Of a DNA stretch of 49,760 nt, positions 24,933-34,051 are shown in pieces. Each line of letters opens with the position of its first letter. Position 1 is the first letter of the stretch. The stretch comes from an uncultured Opitutales bacterium. Lineage in GTDB: Bacteria; Verrucomicrobiota; Verrucomicrobiia; Opitutales; Intestinicryptomonadaceae. Location: contig URJJ01000015.1 of the NCBI GenBank assembly GCA_900548185.1, forward strand, positions 1 through 49,760, read 5' to 3'. The notes below the pieces were generated by a model. It saw nothing but the letters and a program-made list of their open reading frames with translations. It was not told the DNA's origin and ran no database searches. Made by a program: the position numbers and the translations under genes.

Positions 24933-27900
24933 TCAGAACTCCCTGACGCGCCAGCCCTCGTCGCGGATGAGCGGCTCGGCCTTCTTGAACTTCATAGTGC
25001 GCGTCTCGCCGTTTTTAAAAATCGTCACGGTTTCATTGCGGCCGATGCGCGGCATCTCCGGGGGCGCCAGGCGCACGTCGGGGAGGGTTATGTCGTCCTT
25101 GACGGGCTTTCCAGAAAGGGCGCCTTCAGCGGCGGGCCGCCCGGCGGACTCACCGTCTGCGGCGGGGGAGGCGTCTGCGGAAGAATCGGCGTCCGCCCCG
25201 GCGGGGGCGTTTATTTCAAGGTGGTGGGCGCGCGCTATCATTGCCTGGAGCACCTCAAGGCTGGATGCGCTGCGGAATATGCCGATGCAGACGTCGTTTC
25301 TGATTTTTGAAAGCAGGCTTTCAAAGAACTTGTACGCCTCGCTCTTATACTCGTTGAGCGGATCCTTCTGCCCGTAGGAGCGGAGGCCGACGCTCTTGCG
25401 CAAATCCTCCATCTCTGTCAGGTGGTCCTGCCAGTTCTTGTCGAAGGCGCGCATGAGGACGAACCTTTCGATGAGCTTGAGGGCCTGCGGGTTTTCAACG
25501 TCCTCGCGGATTTTGTAGAGGTCGGAAATCTTGCCGATTATGACGGCCTTCATTTCGGCGTCGTCCTTTCCGGAGAGGTCGGAGGCGGAAAGCTCTATCG
25601 GGAAGCGGCTCGTCACCCAGCTTGCGAGGGTTTCGAGGTCGGAGGAGTCGCCGTCGGGCTTGCCGCTGTAAAAAGAGGCTATGCGCTCGTCGATTTCGTC
25701 GCCGATAAGCTCCATCACTATCTTGCGCGGCTCGTCAGTCGTTATCGTGTCGTTTCTCAGGCCATAGATAACCTCGCGCTGCTTGTTGAGCACGTCGTCA
25801 TACTGGAGAAGGCGCTTTCTCATCGAGTAGTTCTGGCCCTCCACAGTCTTCTGGGCCCTCTCGATGGAACGGTTTATGATGGGGTGTTCGAGCGGCTCGC
25901 CCTCCTGGAAGGTCTTGTCGAGAATCTTGGCCATGGGCGAGCTTGCAAACAGGCGCATCAGGTCGTCCTCAAGCGATATGAGGAACTTTGAGGCGCCGTT
26001 GTCGCCCTGGCGTGCGCACCTGCCCCTGAGCTGGCGGTCGATTCTGCGCGACTCGTGGCGCTCGGTGCCAAGCACGTACAGGCCCCCGAGCTCGTCCACG
26101 CCCTCGCCGAGCTTGATGTCGGTGCCGCGGCCCGCCATGTTGGTGGCGATGGTGACGGCCCCGCGCTGCCCGGCCTGCGCCACTATCTCGGCCTCCTGGG
26201 CGTGGTTTTTTGCGTTCAGGACGTTGTGCGGGATGCCCGTGCGGCGCAGCATGCGGCTCAGAAGCTCGCTGGCTTCCACCGAGGCCGTACCCACCAGAAC
26301 CGGCTGGCCGCGCTTGTGCGCCGCCTCGATTTCGGCGATGGCCGCGTTATATTTTTCGCGGCGCGTCTTGTAGAAGATGTCGTTGAAATCCTTGCGGCGG
26401 CACGGCTTGTTCGTGGGGATTGCCATGACGTTCAGGGAGTAGATGTCGTGGAACTCCTGCGCCTCGGTTTCGGCGGTGCCGGTCATGCCCGCGAGCTTGG
26501 AGTAGAGCCTGAAATAGTTCTGGATGGTTATCGTCGCGTAGGTCTTGGTCTCCTTTTCGATTTCCACGCCCTCCTTGGCCTCGACGGCCTGGTGCAGGCC
26601 CTCGCTCCAGCGCCTGCCGTACATTATGCGGCCGGTGTTGGGGTCTACGATATGGACCTTGCCGTCCTGCACCACATACTCGACGTCCTTTTCGTAAATG
26701 GAATAGGCCCTGACGAGCTGGCTTATGCAGTGGATTTCCTCGGAGACGCGCACGAGGTCGTTTTCGGCGGCGAGCTTCAGCTCCTGCTTTTTCTGCGGGT
26801 CGATGTCCTTGCGCGCGTCGATGTCCACAAACATCGTGGCAAGATCCGGAAGTACGAAGGCGTCGGGGTTCGAGGGCGAGACGGCGTTGCGGCCCAGTTC
26901 GGTGAGGTCCGACTGGTGCTGCTTTTCGTCTATTACAAAGTAGAGCTGCTCCTTGAAGCGGAAGCGGTCCTCCTTCCGGAAGTCGGATGCCATTTCCATG
27001 TCGAACTTGTCGAGCTTCTTGCGGACCGCACCGTGCTCCATGAGCTGGCGCAGCGTCCGGTTCTTGGGCATGCCCATTTTCACCTGCCAGAGCTTGAGTA
27101 CGGCGTCCTCGGAGAGGTCCCCGCTTTTTTCAAACTCGTCGCGCGCCTCCGCCGCGAGCCTGTTGCAAAGCTTCGTCTGGAGCTTCACAACCTGCTCTAT
27201 GACGGGCTTGAAGCGCACGAACGGGGCCTCGTGGTCCTCCTGGACGGGTCCGGAAATGATGAGGGGCGTGCGGGCCTCGTCTATCAGCACGGAGTCCACT
27301 TCGTCGACGATGCAGTAAAAGTGGCCGTTTTGCACCTGGCTTTCGGCGTCGGAAGCCATCCCGTTGTCGCGCAGATAGTCGAAGCCGAACTCGCTTGCGG
27401 TTCCGTAAGTTATGTTGGCGCGGTAGGCGTTCTTCTTTGACTGGGAATCCTGCATGTTGTATATCCAGTCAACCGTGAGGCCCAGGAAGTTGTAGAGGTA
27501 GCCCATCCATTCGGAGTCTCGGCGCGCCAGGTATTCGTTGACCGTCACGAGGTGGCAGTTCCTGCCGGTGAGGGCGTTGAGGTAGAGGGGGAGGGTCGCG
27601 ACAAGGGTCTTGCCTTCGCCGGTTGCCATTTCGGCTATCATGTTCTGGTGGAGGGCCATGCCGCCGATTAGCTGGACGTCGTAGTGGACCATGTCCCAGG
27701 TCAGCTCGTGGTCGCAGACGGTTATCTTTTTCCCGCAGAGCCTGCGGGCGGCGTTTTTCACGGCGGCGAACGCCTCCGGAAGGATGCTGTCGGTGGTTTC
27801 CCCCTCGCTTATGCGCCGCATGAATTCGGCCGTCTTGGCCTTAAGCTGGTCGTCGGAAAGCGACTGGTAGGATTTTTCAATCTCGTTTATCTTGGCGACT

Positions 27901-27971
27901 ACCGGACGCGCCTTCTTGTAAAAGCGCTTGTAATGGTTGCCCGCAAAAAGCTTGAAGATTTTACTTAGCAT
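24933..27971 (-). CDS. secA: Preprotein translocase ATPase SecA
   Basis: A 1012-residue motor ATPase that drives Sec export. Walker A MATGEGKT is at residues 115-122 and the Walker B/DEAD-like motif is in VDEVDSVLIDEARTPLI. The second nucleotide-binding fold has TNMAGRGTDIKLGEGV and RGRCARQGDNGASKFLISLE. An insertion of about 100 residues after IISGPVQEDHEAP contains a KLDKFDMEMASDFRKEDRF region. As I recall, the insertion and the RGRCARQGD variant are shared with chlamydial and related SecA. The C-terminal Cys-rich zinc motif is absent; an Ala/Asp/Ser-rich linker leads to a basic tail. It heads the secA-lnt-tRNA-hisG run. Confidence 0.97.
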   Translation of the reverse strand: MLSKIFKLFAGNHYKRFYKKARPVVAKINEIEKSYQSLSDDQLKAKTAEFMRRISEGETTDSILPEAFAAVKNAARRLCGKKITVCDHELTWDMVHYDVQLIGGMALHQNMIAEMATGEGKTLVATLPLYLNALTGRNCHLVTVNEYLARRDSEWMGYLYNFLGLTVDWIYNMQDSQSKKNAYRANITYGTASEFGFDYLRDNGMASDAESQVQNGHFYCIVDEVDSVLIDEARTPLIISGPVQEDHEAPFVRFKPVIEQVVKLQTKLCNRLAAEARDEFEKSGDLSEDAVLKLWQVKMGMPKNRTLRQLMEHGAVRKKLDKFDMEMASDFRKEDRFRFKEQLYFVIDEKQHQSDLTELGRNAVSPSNPDAFVLPDLATMFVDIDARKDIDPQKKQELKLAAENDLVRVSEEIHCISQLVRAYSIYEKDVEYVVQDGKVHIVDPNTGRIMYGRRWSEGLHQAVEAKEGVEIEKETKTYATITIQNYFRLYSKLAGMTGTAETEAQEFHDIYSLNVMAIPTNKPCRRKDFNDIFYKTRREKYNAAIAEIEAAHKRGQPVLVGTASVEASELLSRMLRRTGIPHNVLNAKNHAQEAEIVAQAGQRGAVTIATNMAGRGTDIKLGEGVDELGGLYVLGTERHESRRIDRQLRGRCARQGDNGASKFLISLEDDLMRLFASSPMAKILDKTFQEGEPLEHPIINRSIERAQKTVEGQNYSMRKRLLQYDDVLNKQREVIYGLRNDTITTDEPRKIVMELIGDEIDERIASFYSGKPDGDSSDLETLASWVTSRFPIELSASDLSGKDDAEMKAVIIGKISDLYKIREDVENPQALKLIERFVLMRAFDKNWQDHLTEMEDLRKSVGLRSYGQKDPLNEYKSEAYKFFESLLSKIRNDVCIGIFRSASSLEVLQAMIARAHHLEINAPAGADADSSADASPAADGESAGRPAAEGALSGKPVKDDITLPDVRLAPPEMPRIGRNETVTIFKNGETRTMKFKKAEPLIRDEGWRVREF

Positions 27972-28057
27972 GCTCTGATGAAATTAATATATTCCGTCAG
28001 ATTCTGGAGAAAACGCCCCCCGGGGCAACACTTTTATTGCACAAAATCCCCCGCGCC

Positions 28058-29419
28058 TCACGGCCGGAAGACTATCCGCTCCAGCTCGGCGCGCGCCGAC
28101 CCGCCCGACGGGGACTCCGCCGCAACCCTCACGCGGGCCAGGGCGTTCCGGAGCCCCTTTTCGGGAATCTCGACGCGCGCGGGGACGTAGTTTGAGAGGT
28201 ACCCGGGGTAAACCCCTCCCGGCCCCGGCTTTTCCAGCAGCATGTCGTCTTCCGCCCCCTCGAGCGATGCGATGAAGCGCGAAAGCAGCGCGCGGCCCTC
28301 GCGCCTCAGCCTGTCCGCCCTGGCCTTCCGCACGGAGAGCGTCTCGGGCTTTTCGCGGGCCGCCGCAGTGCCGGGCCTCGGGGAATAGGTGAAGACGTGG
28401 AGGAAGGAAAGCCCGGAGGAGGATATGTTGCGCAAAGTCTCGCCGAACTCGGCCTCCCCCTCACCCGGGAAGCCGCATATGATGTCGGTCCCGATTCCGA
28501 TTCCGGCGTCCGCGCCCTTGGCGAAATCCACTGCGGAAAAGAAGTCCGAAACCGAATACCTGCGCCTCATGCGCCTAAGGACAGTGTCCGACGCGCTCTG
28601 AAGCGATATGTGAAAGTGCCTCGCGAGCTTGTGCGACGGGTCCGCCATGCGCTCAACCAGAGCCTCGAATTCCGGCACGGGAGGTTCGAGGCTCCCCAGG
28701 CTCACGCGGTAGAGGCCGTCAATTCCGTCGAGGGCGTCGGCAAGCGCGGCGAGCGAGCCGTCGAACTTCGACATGTTTATCCCCGTAAGGGTTATCTCGC
28801 GGACCCCGCGCGAAACGAGGTTTTCGGCGTCGCGCATGATTTCGGAGAACGTCCGCGAGCGCGGGCCGCCGCGGGCGCGCGGTATTATGCAATAGGCGCA
28901 GGCGTTGTCGCAGCCGTCCTGGATTTTGAGCCCCATCCTGTCGAGAACGGGAAATCCGGCCGAAAAGCCCGGATCCGGCTCCACGCCCCCCCCGGCCCGG
29001 AAGGCGCCCAAAGCCCCCCCGCAGGCGGGCTCCGGCACGAAGCGGGAAACGTCCCGGCCCTCCATCATGTCCAGGGCGATGCGCACCGCCGCGGCCTTTT
29101 CGGTGTTGGGCACCACTATGTCCGCCCCCGCAGCCGCCAGCGCGCCGGGGGAAGTCTGGGCGTAGCACCCTGCGGCGCACACGCGGGCCCCGGGGTTCCG
29201 CCTCTTGAATGCCTTTATGGCCCTGCGCGTCTTTGCCTCCGCAAACTCGGTCAGGGCGCACGAATTAAGGATGAGGAGCGGGGCGGAGTCGGAAAACGAA
29301 ACCGGCCGCCATCCGGCGCGCTCCAGCTCGTCCGCCATCATGGCGGCCTCCGAGTGGTTGACGCGGCAGCCGAGCGCGAACACCGCCGCCCGGCGCGCCC
29401 CTGCAAAATCCGCGCTCAC
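28058..29419 (-). CDS. mtaB: MtaB-like tRNA methylthiotransferase (radical SAM)
   Basis: A 453-residue MiaB-family enzyme. The N-terminal UPF0004 domain has three cluster cysteines: Cys18 in ALGCRVNHSEA, Cys54 in LNSCALTEFAEAKTRR, Cys85 in CAAGCYAQTSP. The radical SAM motif DGCDNACAYCIIPRARG (Cys170, Cys174, Cys177) follows. The N-terminal wording fits MtaB (ms2t6A37 formation) better than MiaB or RimO; a TRAM domain is hard to see at the C terminus. Translation begins at GTG 29419, overlapping the GPP34 stop by four bases (GTGA). Substrate assignment within the family is moderately sure. Confidence 0.88.
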   Translation of the reverse strand: MSADFAGARRAAVFALGCRVNHSEAAMMADELERAGWRPVSFSDSAPLLILNSCALTEFAEAKTRRAIKAFKRRNPGARVCAAGCYAQTSPGALAAAGADIVVPNTEKAAAVRIALDMMEGRDVSRFVPEPACGGALGAFRAGGGVEPDPGFSAGFPVLDRMGLKIQDGCDNACAYCIIPRARGGPRSRTFSEIMRDAENLVSRGVREITLTGINMSKFDGSLAALADALDGIDGLYRVSLGSLEPPVPEFEALVERMADPSHKLARHFHISLQSASDTVLRRMRRRYSVSDFFSAVDFAKGADAGIGIGTDIICGFPGEGEAEFGETLRNISSSGLSFLHVFTYSPRPGTAAAREKPETLSVRKARADRLRREGRALLSRFIASLEGAEDDMLLEKPGPGGVYPGYLSNYVPARVEIPEKGLRNALARVRVAAESPSGGSARAELERIVFRP

Positions 29420-30069
29420 AGGCCTGAAAACGCGACGGTTTCAAGTATCGCGTTCTGGATTTCCGAGATGGAGTCAGCCACGGCCTGGGCGATGAAGTCC
29501 ATTTTGGAAATGGTGTCGATGCGGTCCCTGTACCTCTCGGCCTCGTCGGCGTCGAACACCGTAAAATTCAGCTCGCAGGCGTTCATGAGCGCAATTATGA
29601 CCACGTCCCGCGGCGACGGTATCGCGTCGGGGTTCATCACCACGGCCCTTATGCGCTCGCGGACCTCCCGGAGCGGCTTTTCGTCGGCGACAGGATACGT
29701 GCGCTCGCGCATGACCCAGAGGAAGCGGTCCTCGCGCTTCATGAGCACCCCCTTTTCGACCAGGCCGTCCAGGGTCTTGCGCTCCCAGCGGTCGCCCTTT
29801 TTGGCGATGCGCGCCAGGGCGTTTTCGATTGCGACGCCCGGACCGTCCGGGATGAGCATCATGGCCTCGTCCAGGAGGCGGTCGCCCGTGGGCTCGCGGC
29901 TCAGGACGGCGACGAAGGTCTCGTCCGTGTCTATCCGCCCCATGAAGGCCAGCTCAAGCATGAGGCTTCCGGCGAGCGCGAAATCGAGGGAGCGTTCCGG
30001 CAGGCGCATGAGCTCGCCCGTCTTGTCGTCCAACGCAAGCAGGGTTATTTCTTCCGCAAATGTAAGCAT
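29416..30069 (-). CDS. GPP34 (Golgi phosphoprotein 3-like) family protein
   Basis: A 217-residue protein with the PF05719 pattern: N-terminal LTFAEEITLLALDDKTGEL, FALAGSLMLELAFMGRIDTD, then LLDEAMMLI and an all-helical remainder including RVMRERTYPV-like LWVMRERTYPVADEKPLREV. Eukaryotic GOLPH3 binds phosphatidylinositol-4-phosphate on Golgi membranes; the role of bacterial members is not established. It is first in the minus-strand block and its stop overlaps the mtaB GTG, so both are cotranslated. No signal peptide or membrane segment; presumably cytoplasmic or peripheral on membranes. Confidence 0.85.
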   Translation of the reverse strand: MLTFAEEITLLALDDKTGELMRLPERSLDFALAGSLMLELAFMGRIDTDETFVAVLSREPTGDRLLDEAMMLIPDGPGVAIENALARIAKKGDRWERKTLDGLVEKGVLMKREDRFLWVMRERTYPVADEKPLREVRERIRAVVMNPDAIPSPRDVVIIALMNACELNFTVFDADEAERYRDRIDTISKMDFIAQAVADSISEIQNAILETVAFSGL

Positions 30070-30196
30070 GGTCTTTATTCTTCTTAAAAAATAAAGCTTA
30101 GCGGTCCTGCGGCGTTTTGCAAGACTTTATCGCCTTGCGGCGCAAAAAACGCCCCTGCGGCGCATGACATGCATATGCATATATTTGCAAAACGTG

Positions 30197-30226
30197 TTGA
30201 CATCGCAGGAATGCGGGTTTTATTCT
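30197..30226 (+). promoter_or_regulatory. Sigma70-like promoter of the PEP-CTERM gene at 30298
   Basis: A perfect TTGACA (30197-30202) is followed after 18 bases by TATTCT (30221-30226). Just upstream is a 12-base perfect palindrome ATGCATATGCAT (30169-30180) that could be an operator or part of an AT-rich upstream element. Confidence 0.6.
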
Positions 30227-30297
30227 TTTTACTGAAAGAAAAATCCGCGTATTGTTCAAACGATTGCGGAGCATAAACATCCCCCACCAATACCGTC

Positions 30298-31584
30298 ATG
30301 AAAAACAAAATCAACCGCACAGGAATGCTTCCCGTCCTGCTGGGAATGGCCGCGATGCCGGCGTTTGCCGAGACCTACTCCGAGGACGCCACAATAGAAA
30401 AGTTCGCAAGCGACTCCACCGTGACAAACAACGCCACAATCACGGTCTCCTCCGAAAACCGCACCAACTACGGCTTCACCATCGACGCCGGAAGCAAAGT
30501 GGTGGCGGGTTCCAGATATTTCATAATGGGTACTGGCAGCGGCCCGAAAGAGTCGGAGGTAAACATCGCAGGAACCTTTGAGATGGGCTCCGGCGGCGAA
30601 TTCCGCCTCGGGGACGACTCCGCCGGATGGTCGGCCACGGTAAACATTTTGGACGGGGGCCGTCTGACAGCGGCGGAAGGAACCGTCTTCAACCTCGCAA
30701 ATTACAGGGGCGCCCGCAGCGTCATAAACGTCGAAAAAGGCGGCGAAATCTCCGGCCTGAACGATATAAACATGTTCGACCGCGGAAACGAGAGCACCCA
30801 GAACCCAGTGTCCGAGCTCAACATCATGGGCAAGGTGACCTACTTCGGAACCCTTTCAATGGGCAAGGCCGCGCGCGACGAGGCAAAGGGGGACGTGCAG
30901 AACTCTTTCGTGACGGTTTCAGACGGCGGAACGCTCTCTGGCAGGAACCTCAACGTGGCCTCCGGGGCCCTCCGCAACAACGCCGTACTGACAGTCAAGG
31001 GCGCGGGCTCAAGCGCAAGCTTTTCGGGCAGCATATTTGTCGGCGGGGCGGACGCAAGCCAGACCGGGACGCTGGCAATCCATTCAGGCGCCTCGTTCAA
31101 GTCCTCCAGCACCGTAACGCTCAACAAATACGGAAAGATTGAAATAGCGCTGGACTCCAACCTCGGCCAGGCGCAGGGGGCAATCTTCACCGCCCCCTCA
31201 ATCACGATAACCACGCTCGAAGGCTCCAAGAGCATCTCCCTTTCCATGAGCTCCTCATCCGAGCCCGGCTACGTCGAGGGCCTGTCGGCGGGCGACACCA
31301 TAGACGTAATCCTGTTTGACAACCTCACGGCAATCATAGTGGACGGCGTATCAAACGACATAACAGCCGATATGTCCGACGCCGATTTGCAGGCCCTGCT
31401 CTCAACCGTAATGGATGTAAATTTTGCCGGCAACTCCTACTGGGAGGCGGCCGGCATGGAAGACGTGCACATGAAAGACGGCGACATATCGCTTTCCCTC
31501 ACCTACGTGCCGGAACCTGCGGCGCTGGCGGCGGTGTTCGGGGCTCTCGCCCTGGCGATGCTTGCCATGCGCAAAAGGGCCTGA
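30298..31584 (+). CDS. Secreted beta-repeat protein with PEP-CTERM sorting tail
   Basis: A 428-residue protein with signal peptide (to about AFA, residue 24) and many imperfect Gly/Asn/Ser/Thr-rich strands of the kind that build a parallel beta-helix. Examples are VNIAGTFEMGSGGEF, VNILDGGRLTAAEGTVF, NVEKGGEISGLNDI and VLTVKGAGSSASFSGS. It ends with VPEPAALAAVFGALALAML and a basic RKRA, the PEP-CTERM tail recognised by exosortases for anchoring or export to the envelope. Probably a surface or extracellular-matrix protein; specific function unknown. It is monocistronic, with its own promoter and a likely terminator. No exosortase gene lies in the window. Confidence 0.88.
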   Translation: MKNKINRTGMLPVLLGMAAMPAFAETYSEDATIEKFASDSTVTNNATITVSSENRTNYGFTIDAGSKVVAGSRYFIMGTGSGPKESEVNIAGTFEMGSGGEFRLGDDSAGWSATVNILDGGRLTAAEGTVFNLANYRGARSVINVEKGGEISGLNDINMFDRGNESTQNPVSELNIMGKVTYFGTLSMGKAARDEAKGDVQNSFVTVSDGGTLSGRNLNVASGALRNNAVLTVKGAGSSASFSGSIFVGGADASQTGTLAIHSGASFKSSSTVTLNKYGKIEIALDSNLGQAQGAIFTAPSITITTLEGSKSISLSMSSSSEPGYVEGLSAGDTIDVILFDNLTAIIVDGVSNDITADMSDADLQALLSTVMDVNFAGNSYWEAAGMEDVHMKDGDISLSLTYVPEPAALAAVFGALALAMLAMRKRA

Positions 31585-31616
31585 CGCCTTCCGCACTAGA
31601 AAGATTACCGCGCACA

Positions 31617-31644
31617 AGCCTCCGGAGAATTCCGGGGGCTTTTC
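31617..31644 (+). terminator. Likely terminator after the PEP-CTERM gene
   Basis: AGCCTCCGGA (31617-31626) pairs with TCCGGGGGCT (31631-31640), including one T-G pair, around a four-base loop, and is followed by a short T run. The T tract is weak. Confidence 0.5.
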
Positions 31645-31901
31645 CGTCCCCCGCCGAAGAGGCCGGCCGCCCCCAATCTGAAATGCCCGCCTAAGCATAT
31701 GTGAGAGGCTCCGCGCCCCGGCGTGCAAAGCGGGATTCCACATCTAATGCCCTGCATGAAGGAAAAGCCGCCGCGCCAAAATGCGCAAGCCCCCCATGCA
31801 CGCCGGGCGGACGCACTGGCGTTCAAACCAAACAATTCTTGAAAAGTCCCGGCCGCCAGCATATCAATTTGAAAAATACATTAAAAATACGGTAATAAAA
31901 A
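31645..31901. other. Intergenic region upstream of the CoA-disulfide reductase gene
   Basis: Together with the flanking terminator about 317 bases lie between genes. The only feature seen is a candidate promoter: TTGAAA (31839-31844), 17 bases, TATCAA (31862-31867), followed by an AT-rich leader to the ATG at 31902. No open frame with coding character is seen. Confidence 0.4.
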
Positions 31902-33524
31902 ATGAAAATTGTCATAATTGGCGGAGTGGCCGCCGGGGCGAGCGCGGCAGCAAGGCTCAGGCGTCTGGACGAATCGGCTGAAATTGTAATCCTTGAGCGC
32001 GGGGAATTCATATCATATGCAAACTGCGGCCTCCCCTACCATGTGGGCGGAGCCATAGAATCCCGGGACAGCCTTTTGGTAATGCCCGCCGCAAAGTTCG
32101 CCTCCTGGTTCAACGTTGACGTCAGGACTTCCAGCGAGGCCTGCGCCATAAACAGGGGCAGAAAAACCGTTTCCGTACGCGGCGTCGGCGGCGAATACGA
32201 AGAGCCTTACGACAAGCTGATAATAGCCACGGGCTCCTCCCCCGCCGAAGACCCGACGCCCGGAGCAAAGGCGCCGAGAATTAAAAACCTCTGGACGATA
32301 GCCGACATGGATTCGGTCCTGGAAACCATCCGCTCCGGCGCAAAAAACGCGATTATAGTTGGGGGCGGCTTCGTGGGGCTTGAGACTGCGGAGAACCTTG
32401 CAAAACGCGGCCTCGGAGCAATCCTCGTCCAGCGCGGGAACCACCTGCTCCCCTCGCTTGACTTTGAAATGGCGCGGCCAATCGCAGACGAGCTGGCGTC
32501 TATGGGGGTCGGCCTGCGCCTCGGCAGGAAAGTATCCGGGTACGAAGCTTCCGAAGATTCCGCCGCCGCAATTCTGGACGACGGGGAGAGGCTTGAGGCG
32601 GGGCTTGTAATCGTATCCACGGGGGTGCGCCCCAACTCGGAGCTGGCCGCCGCAGCCGGCCTCGAATGCGGAAAGCGGGGGCACATCCGCGTAAACGAAA
32701 ACATGCGAACCTCGGACCCCGACATCTATGCGGCCGGAGACGCGGTCGAAGTCCGCGACCCCCTGTTCGGCGGGAGCGCCGCGATTCCGCTCGCGGGCCC
32801 GGCAAACAGGCAGGGGCGAATCGCGGCCGACAATATCGCCGGGATTGCGAGCGCATACGCCGGAACGTACGGGGCCAGCGTGATAAAGGTCGGGCGCATC
32901 TGCGCCGGGAGCGTAGGCTATACGGAAGCCAGGCTGAAGGCGGCGGGAAAGCCTTTCAAAAAGGCGTACCTGCACCCCTCCTCCAACGCCTCCTACTACC
33001 CGGGCGCCGCGCGCATGGATATGAAGATTATGTTTGACTGCGGCGGCAAAATCCTCGGCGCCCAAATCGTTGGGGAGAAGGGTGTTGACAAGCGCATAGA
33101 CACCATAGCCCAGGCCATGCGAAACGGGACGGATGTCCGCGGCCTCGGCGAGCTGGAGCTGGCCTACGCCCCGCCCTTCAGCTCCGCAAAAGATCCCGTA
33201 AACTTCGCGGGGTTTGTCGCCTCAAACATCCTCTCCGGGCTTTCCACCCCCGCATACGCAGAGTCAATCCCGGAGGGCGCTTTGGTTCTGGACGTGCGCG
33301 AAGCCCGCGAGCGCGAAGGCGGATACATCCCGGGTTCGGTCAACATTCCCCTCGGCCAGCTCCGCGCAAGGCTCGGAGAACTCGACAAAAACCGCGCGAT
33401 AGTGGCCTCGTGCCAGGTTGGCCTGCGCGGATACCTCGCCGAAAGGATACTGAAACAGCACGGCTTCAGCGCCTCCAACCTGTCCGGCGGATACCTCACA
33501 TGGAAGGCGGTAAACTCAAAATAA
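31902..33524 (+). CDS. CoA-disulfide reductase-type FAD/NAD(P)H oxidoreductase with C-terminal rhodanese domain
   Basis: A 540-residue fusion. The N-terminal flavin fold starts MKIVIIGGVAAGASAAARLR. The single redox Cys42 lies in SYANCGLPYHVGG, the signature of the CoA-disulfide reductase/NADH oxidase group. A second dinucleotide site is in AIIVGGGFVGLETAENLA and the FAD motif is NIYAAGDA-like DIYAAGDAVEV. From about residue 455 a rhodanese domain follows (LVLDVREAREREGGYIPGSV) with active-site Cys504 in ASCQVGLRG. Cdr-rhodanese fusions reduce CoA disulfides, CoA persulfides or polysulfides with NAD(P)H in the cytoplasm. Eight bases separate it from the rhodanese/membrane gene, so they form an operon for persulfide handling. 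Confidence 0.92.
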   Translation: MKIVIIGGVAAGASAAARLRRLDESAEIVILERGEFISYANCGLPYHVGGAIESRDSLLVMPAAKFASWFNVDVRTSSEACAINRGRKTVSVRGVGGEYEEPYDKLIIATGSSPAEDPTPGAKAPRIKNLWTIADMDSVLETIRSGAKNAIIVGGGFVGLETAENLAKRGLGAILVQRGNHLLPSLDFEMARPIADELASMGVGLRLGRKVSGYEASEDSAAAILDDGERLEAGLVIVSTGVRPNSELAAAAGLECGKRGHIRVNENMRTSDPDIYAAGDAVEVRDPLFGGSAAIPLAGPANRQGRIAADNIAGIASAYAGTYGASVIKVGRICAGSVGYTEARLKAAGKPFKKAYLHPSSNASYYPGAARMDMKIMFDCGGKILGAQIVGEKGVDKRIDTIAQAMRNGTDVRGLGELELAYAPPFSSAKDPVNFAGFVASNILSGLSTPAYAESIPEGALVLDVREAREREGGYIPGSVNIPLGQLRARLGELDKNRAIVASCQVGLRGYLAERILKQHGFSASNLSGGYLTWKAVNSK

Positions 33525-33532
33525 GACGAATC

Positions 33533-34051
33533 ATGCAAGACGGACTATACAAAAACCGGACGGAGTATTCCGAACTCCCGGCCGACGCCCTCATCCTCGA
33601 CGTCCGAAACGGCGGCGAACATTCCGAAATGGCGCTCCGGCGCAAACACTATTTTGTCGAACTCCCGCGCTTCGACGCGAAGGATTTCATAGCCCAACAC
33701 CGCCTTTCTGGCGAGACGGTTTATATTCTATGCAAAAGCGGCATGCGCGCAAGCGCGGCGGCCAGAAAATTTGAAGAGGCCGGATACGGCAGCGTATCAA
33801 TCATAAGCGGCGGCATATCCGCACTTTCAGGCGACCCCTCCATAGTCTGCAAAAGCGCTGCAATATCGATGGAAAGGCAGGTCAGAATTGCGGCGGGGCT
33901 GCTGGTTTTGGCAGGAAGCGCCGCCGCACTCGCATGGAGCCCGCTATTTGCGCTCCTGCCGCTTTTCGTGGGCTGCGGGCTTATCTTTGCGGGAGTTTCA
34001 AATACGTGCGCAATGGCGGCGCTGCTGGCAAAGCTTCCGTGGAACAGATAG
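33533..34051 (+). CDS. YgaP-like rhodanese with C-terminal membrane hairpin (DUF2892)
   Basis: A 172-residue inner-membrane sulfurtransferase. The rhodanese domain (LILDVRNGGEHSEMAL) has active-site Cys67 in YILCKSGMRASAAA. The C-terminal part RQVRIAAGLLVLAGSAAALA with VGCGLIFAGVSNTCAMAALL and LPWNR is the two-helix DUF2892 module of YgaP. YgaP-type proteins move sulfane sulfur or thiocyanate at the membrane. The true start is ATG 33533, although the frame is open further upstream inside the preceding gene; the Shine-Dalgarno is weak. It follows the CoA-disulfide reductase/rhodanese fusion by eight bases, giving two rhodaneses in one operon. Confidence 0.92.
   Translation: MQDGLYKNRTEYSELPADALILDVRNGGEHSEMALRRKHYFVELPRFDAKDFIAQHRLSGETVYILCKSGMRASAAARKFEEAGYGSVSIISGGISALSGDPSIVCKSAAISMERQVRIAAGLLVLAGSAAALAWSPLFALLPLFVGCGLIFAGVSNTCAMAALLAKLPWNR

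Noticed and set aside
26055..27440. A 461-codon plus-strand open frame
   Set aside because: It mirrors secA in antisense; long antisense frames are expected in GC-rich coding DNA and this one has no family content.
28397..30094. A 565-codon plus-strand open frame
   Set aside because: Antisense to mtaB and GPP34, both well recognised; its composition is His/Arg/Ala-rich noise.
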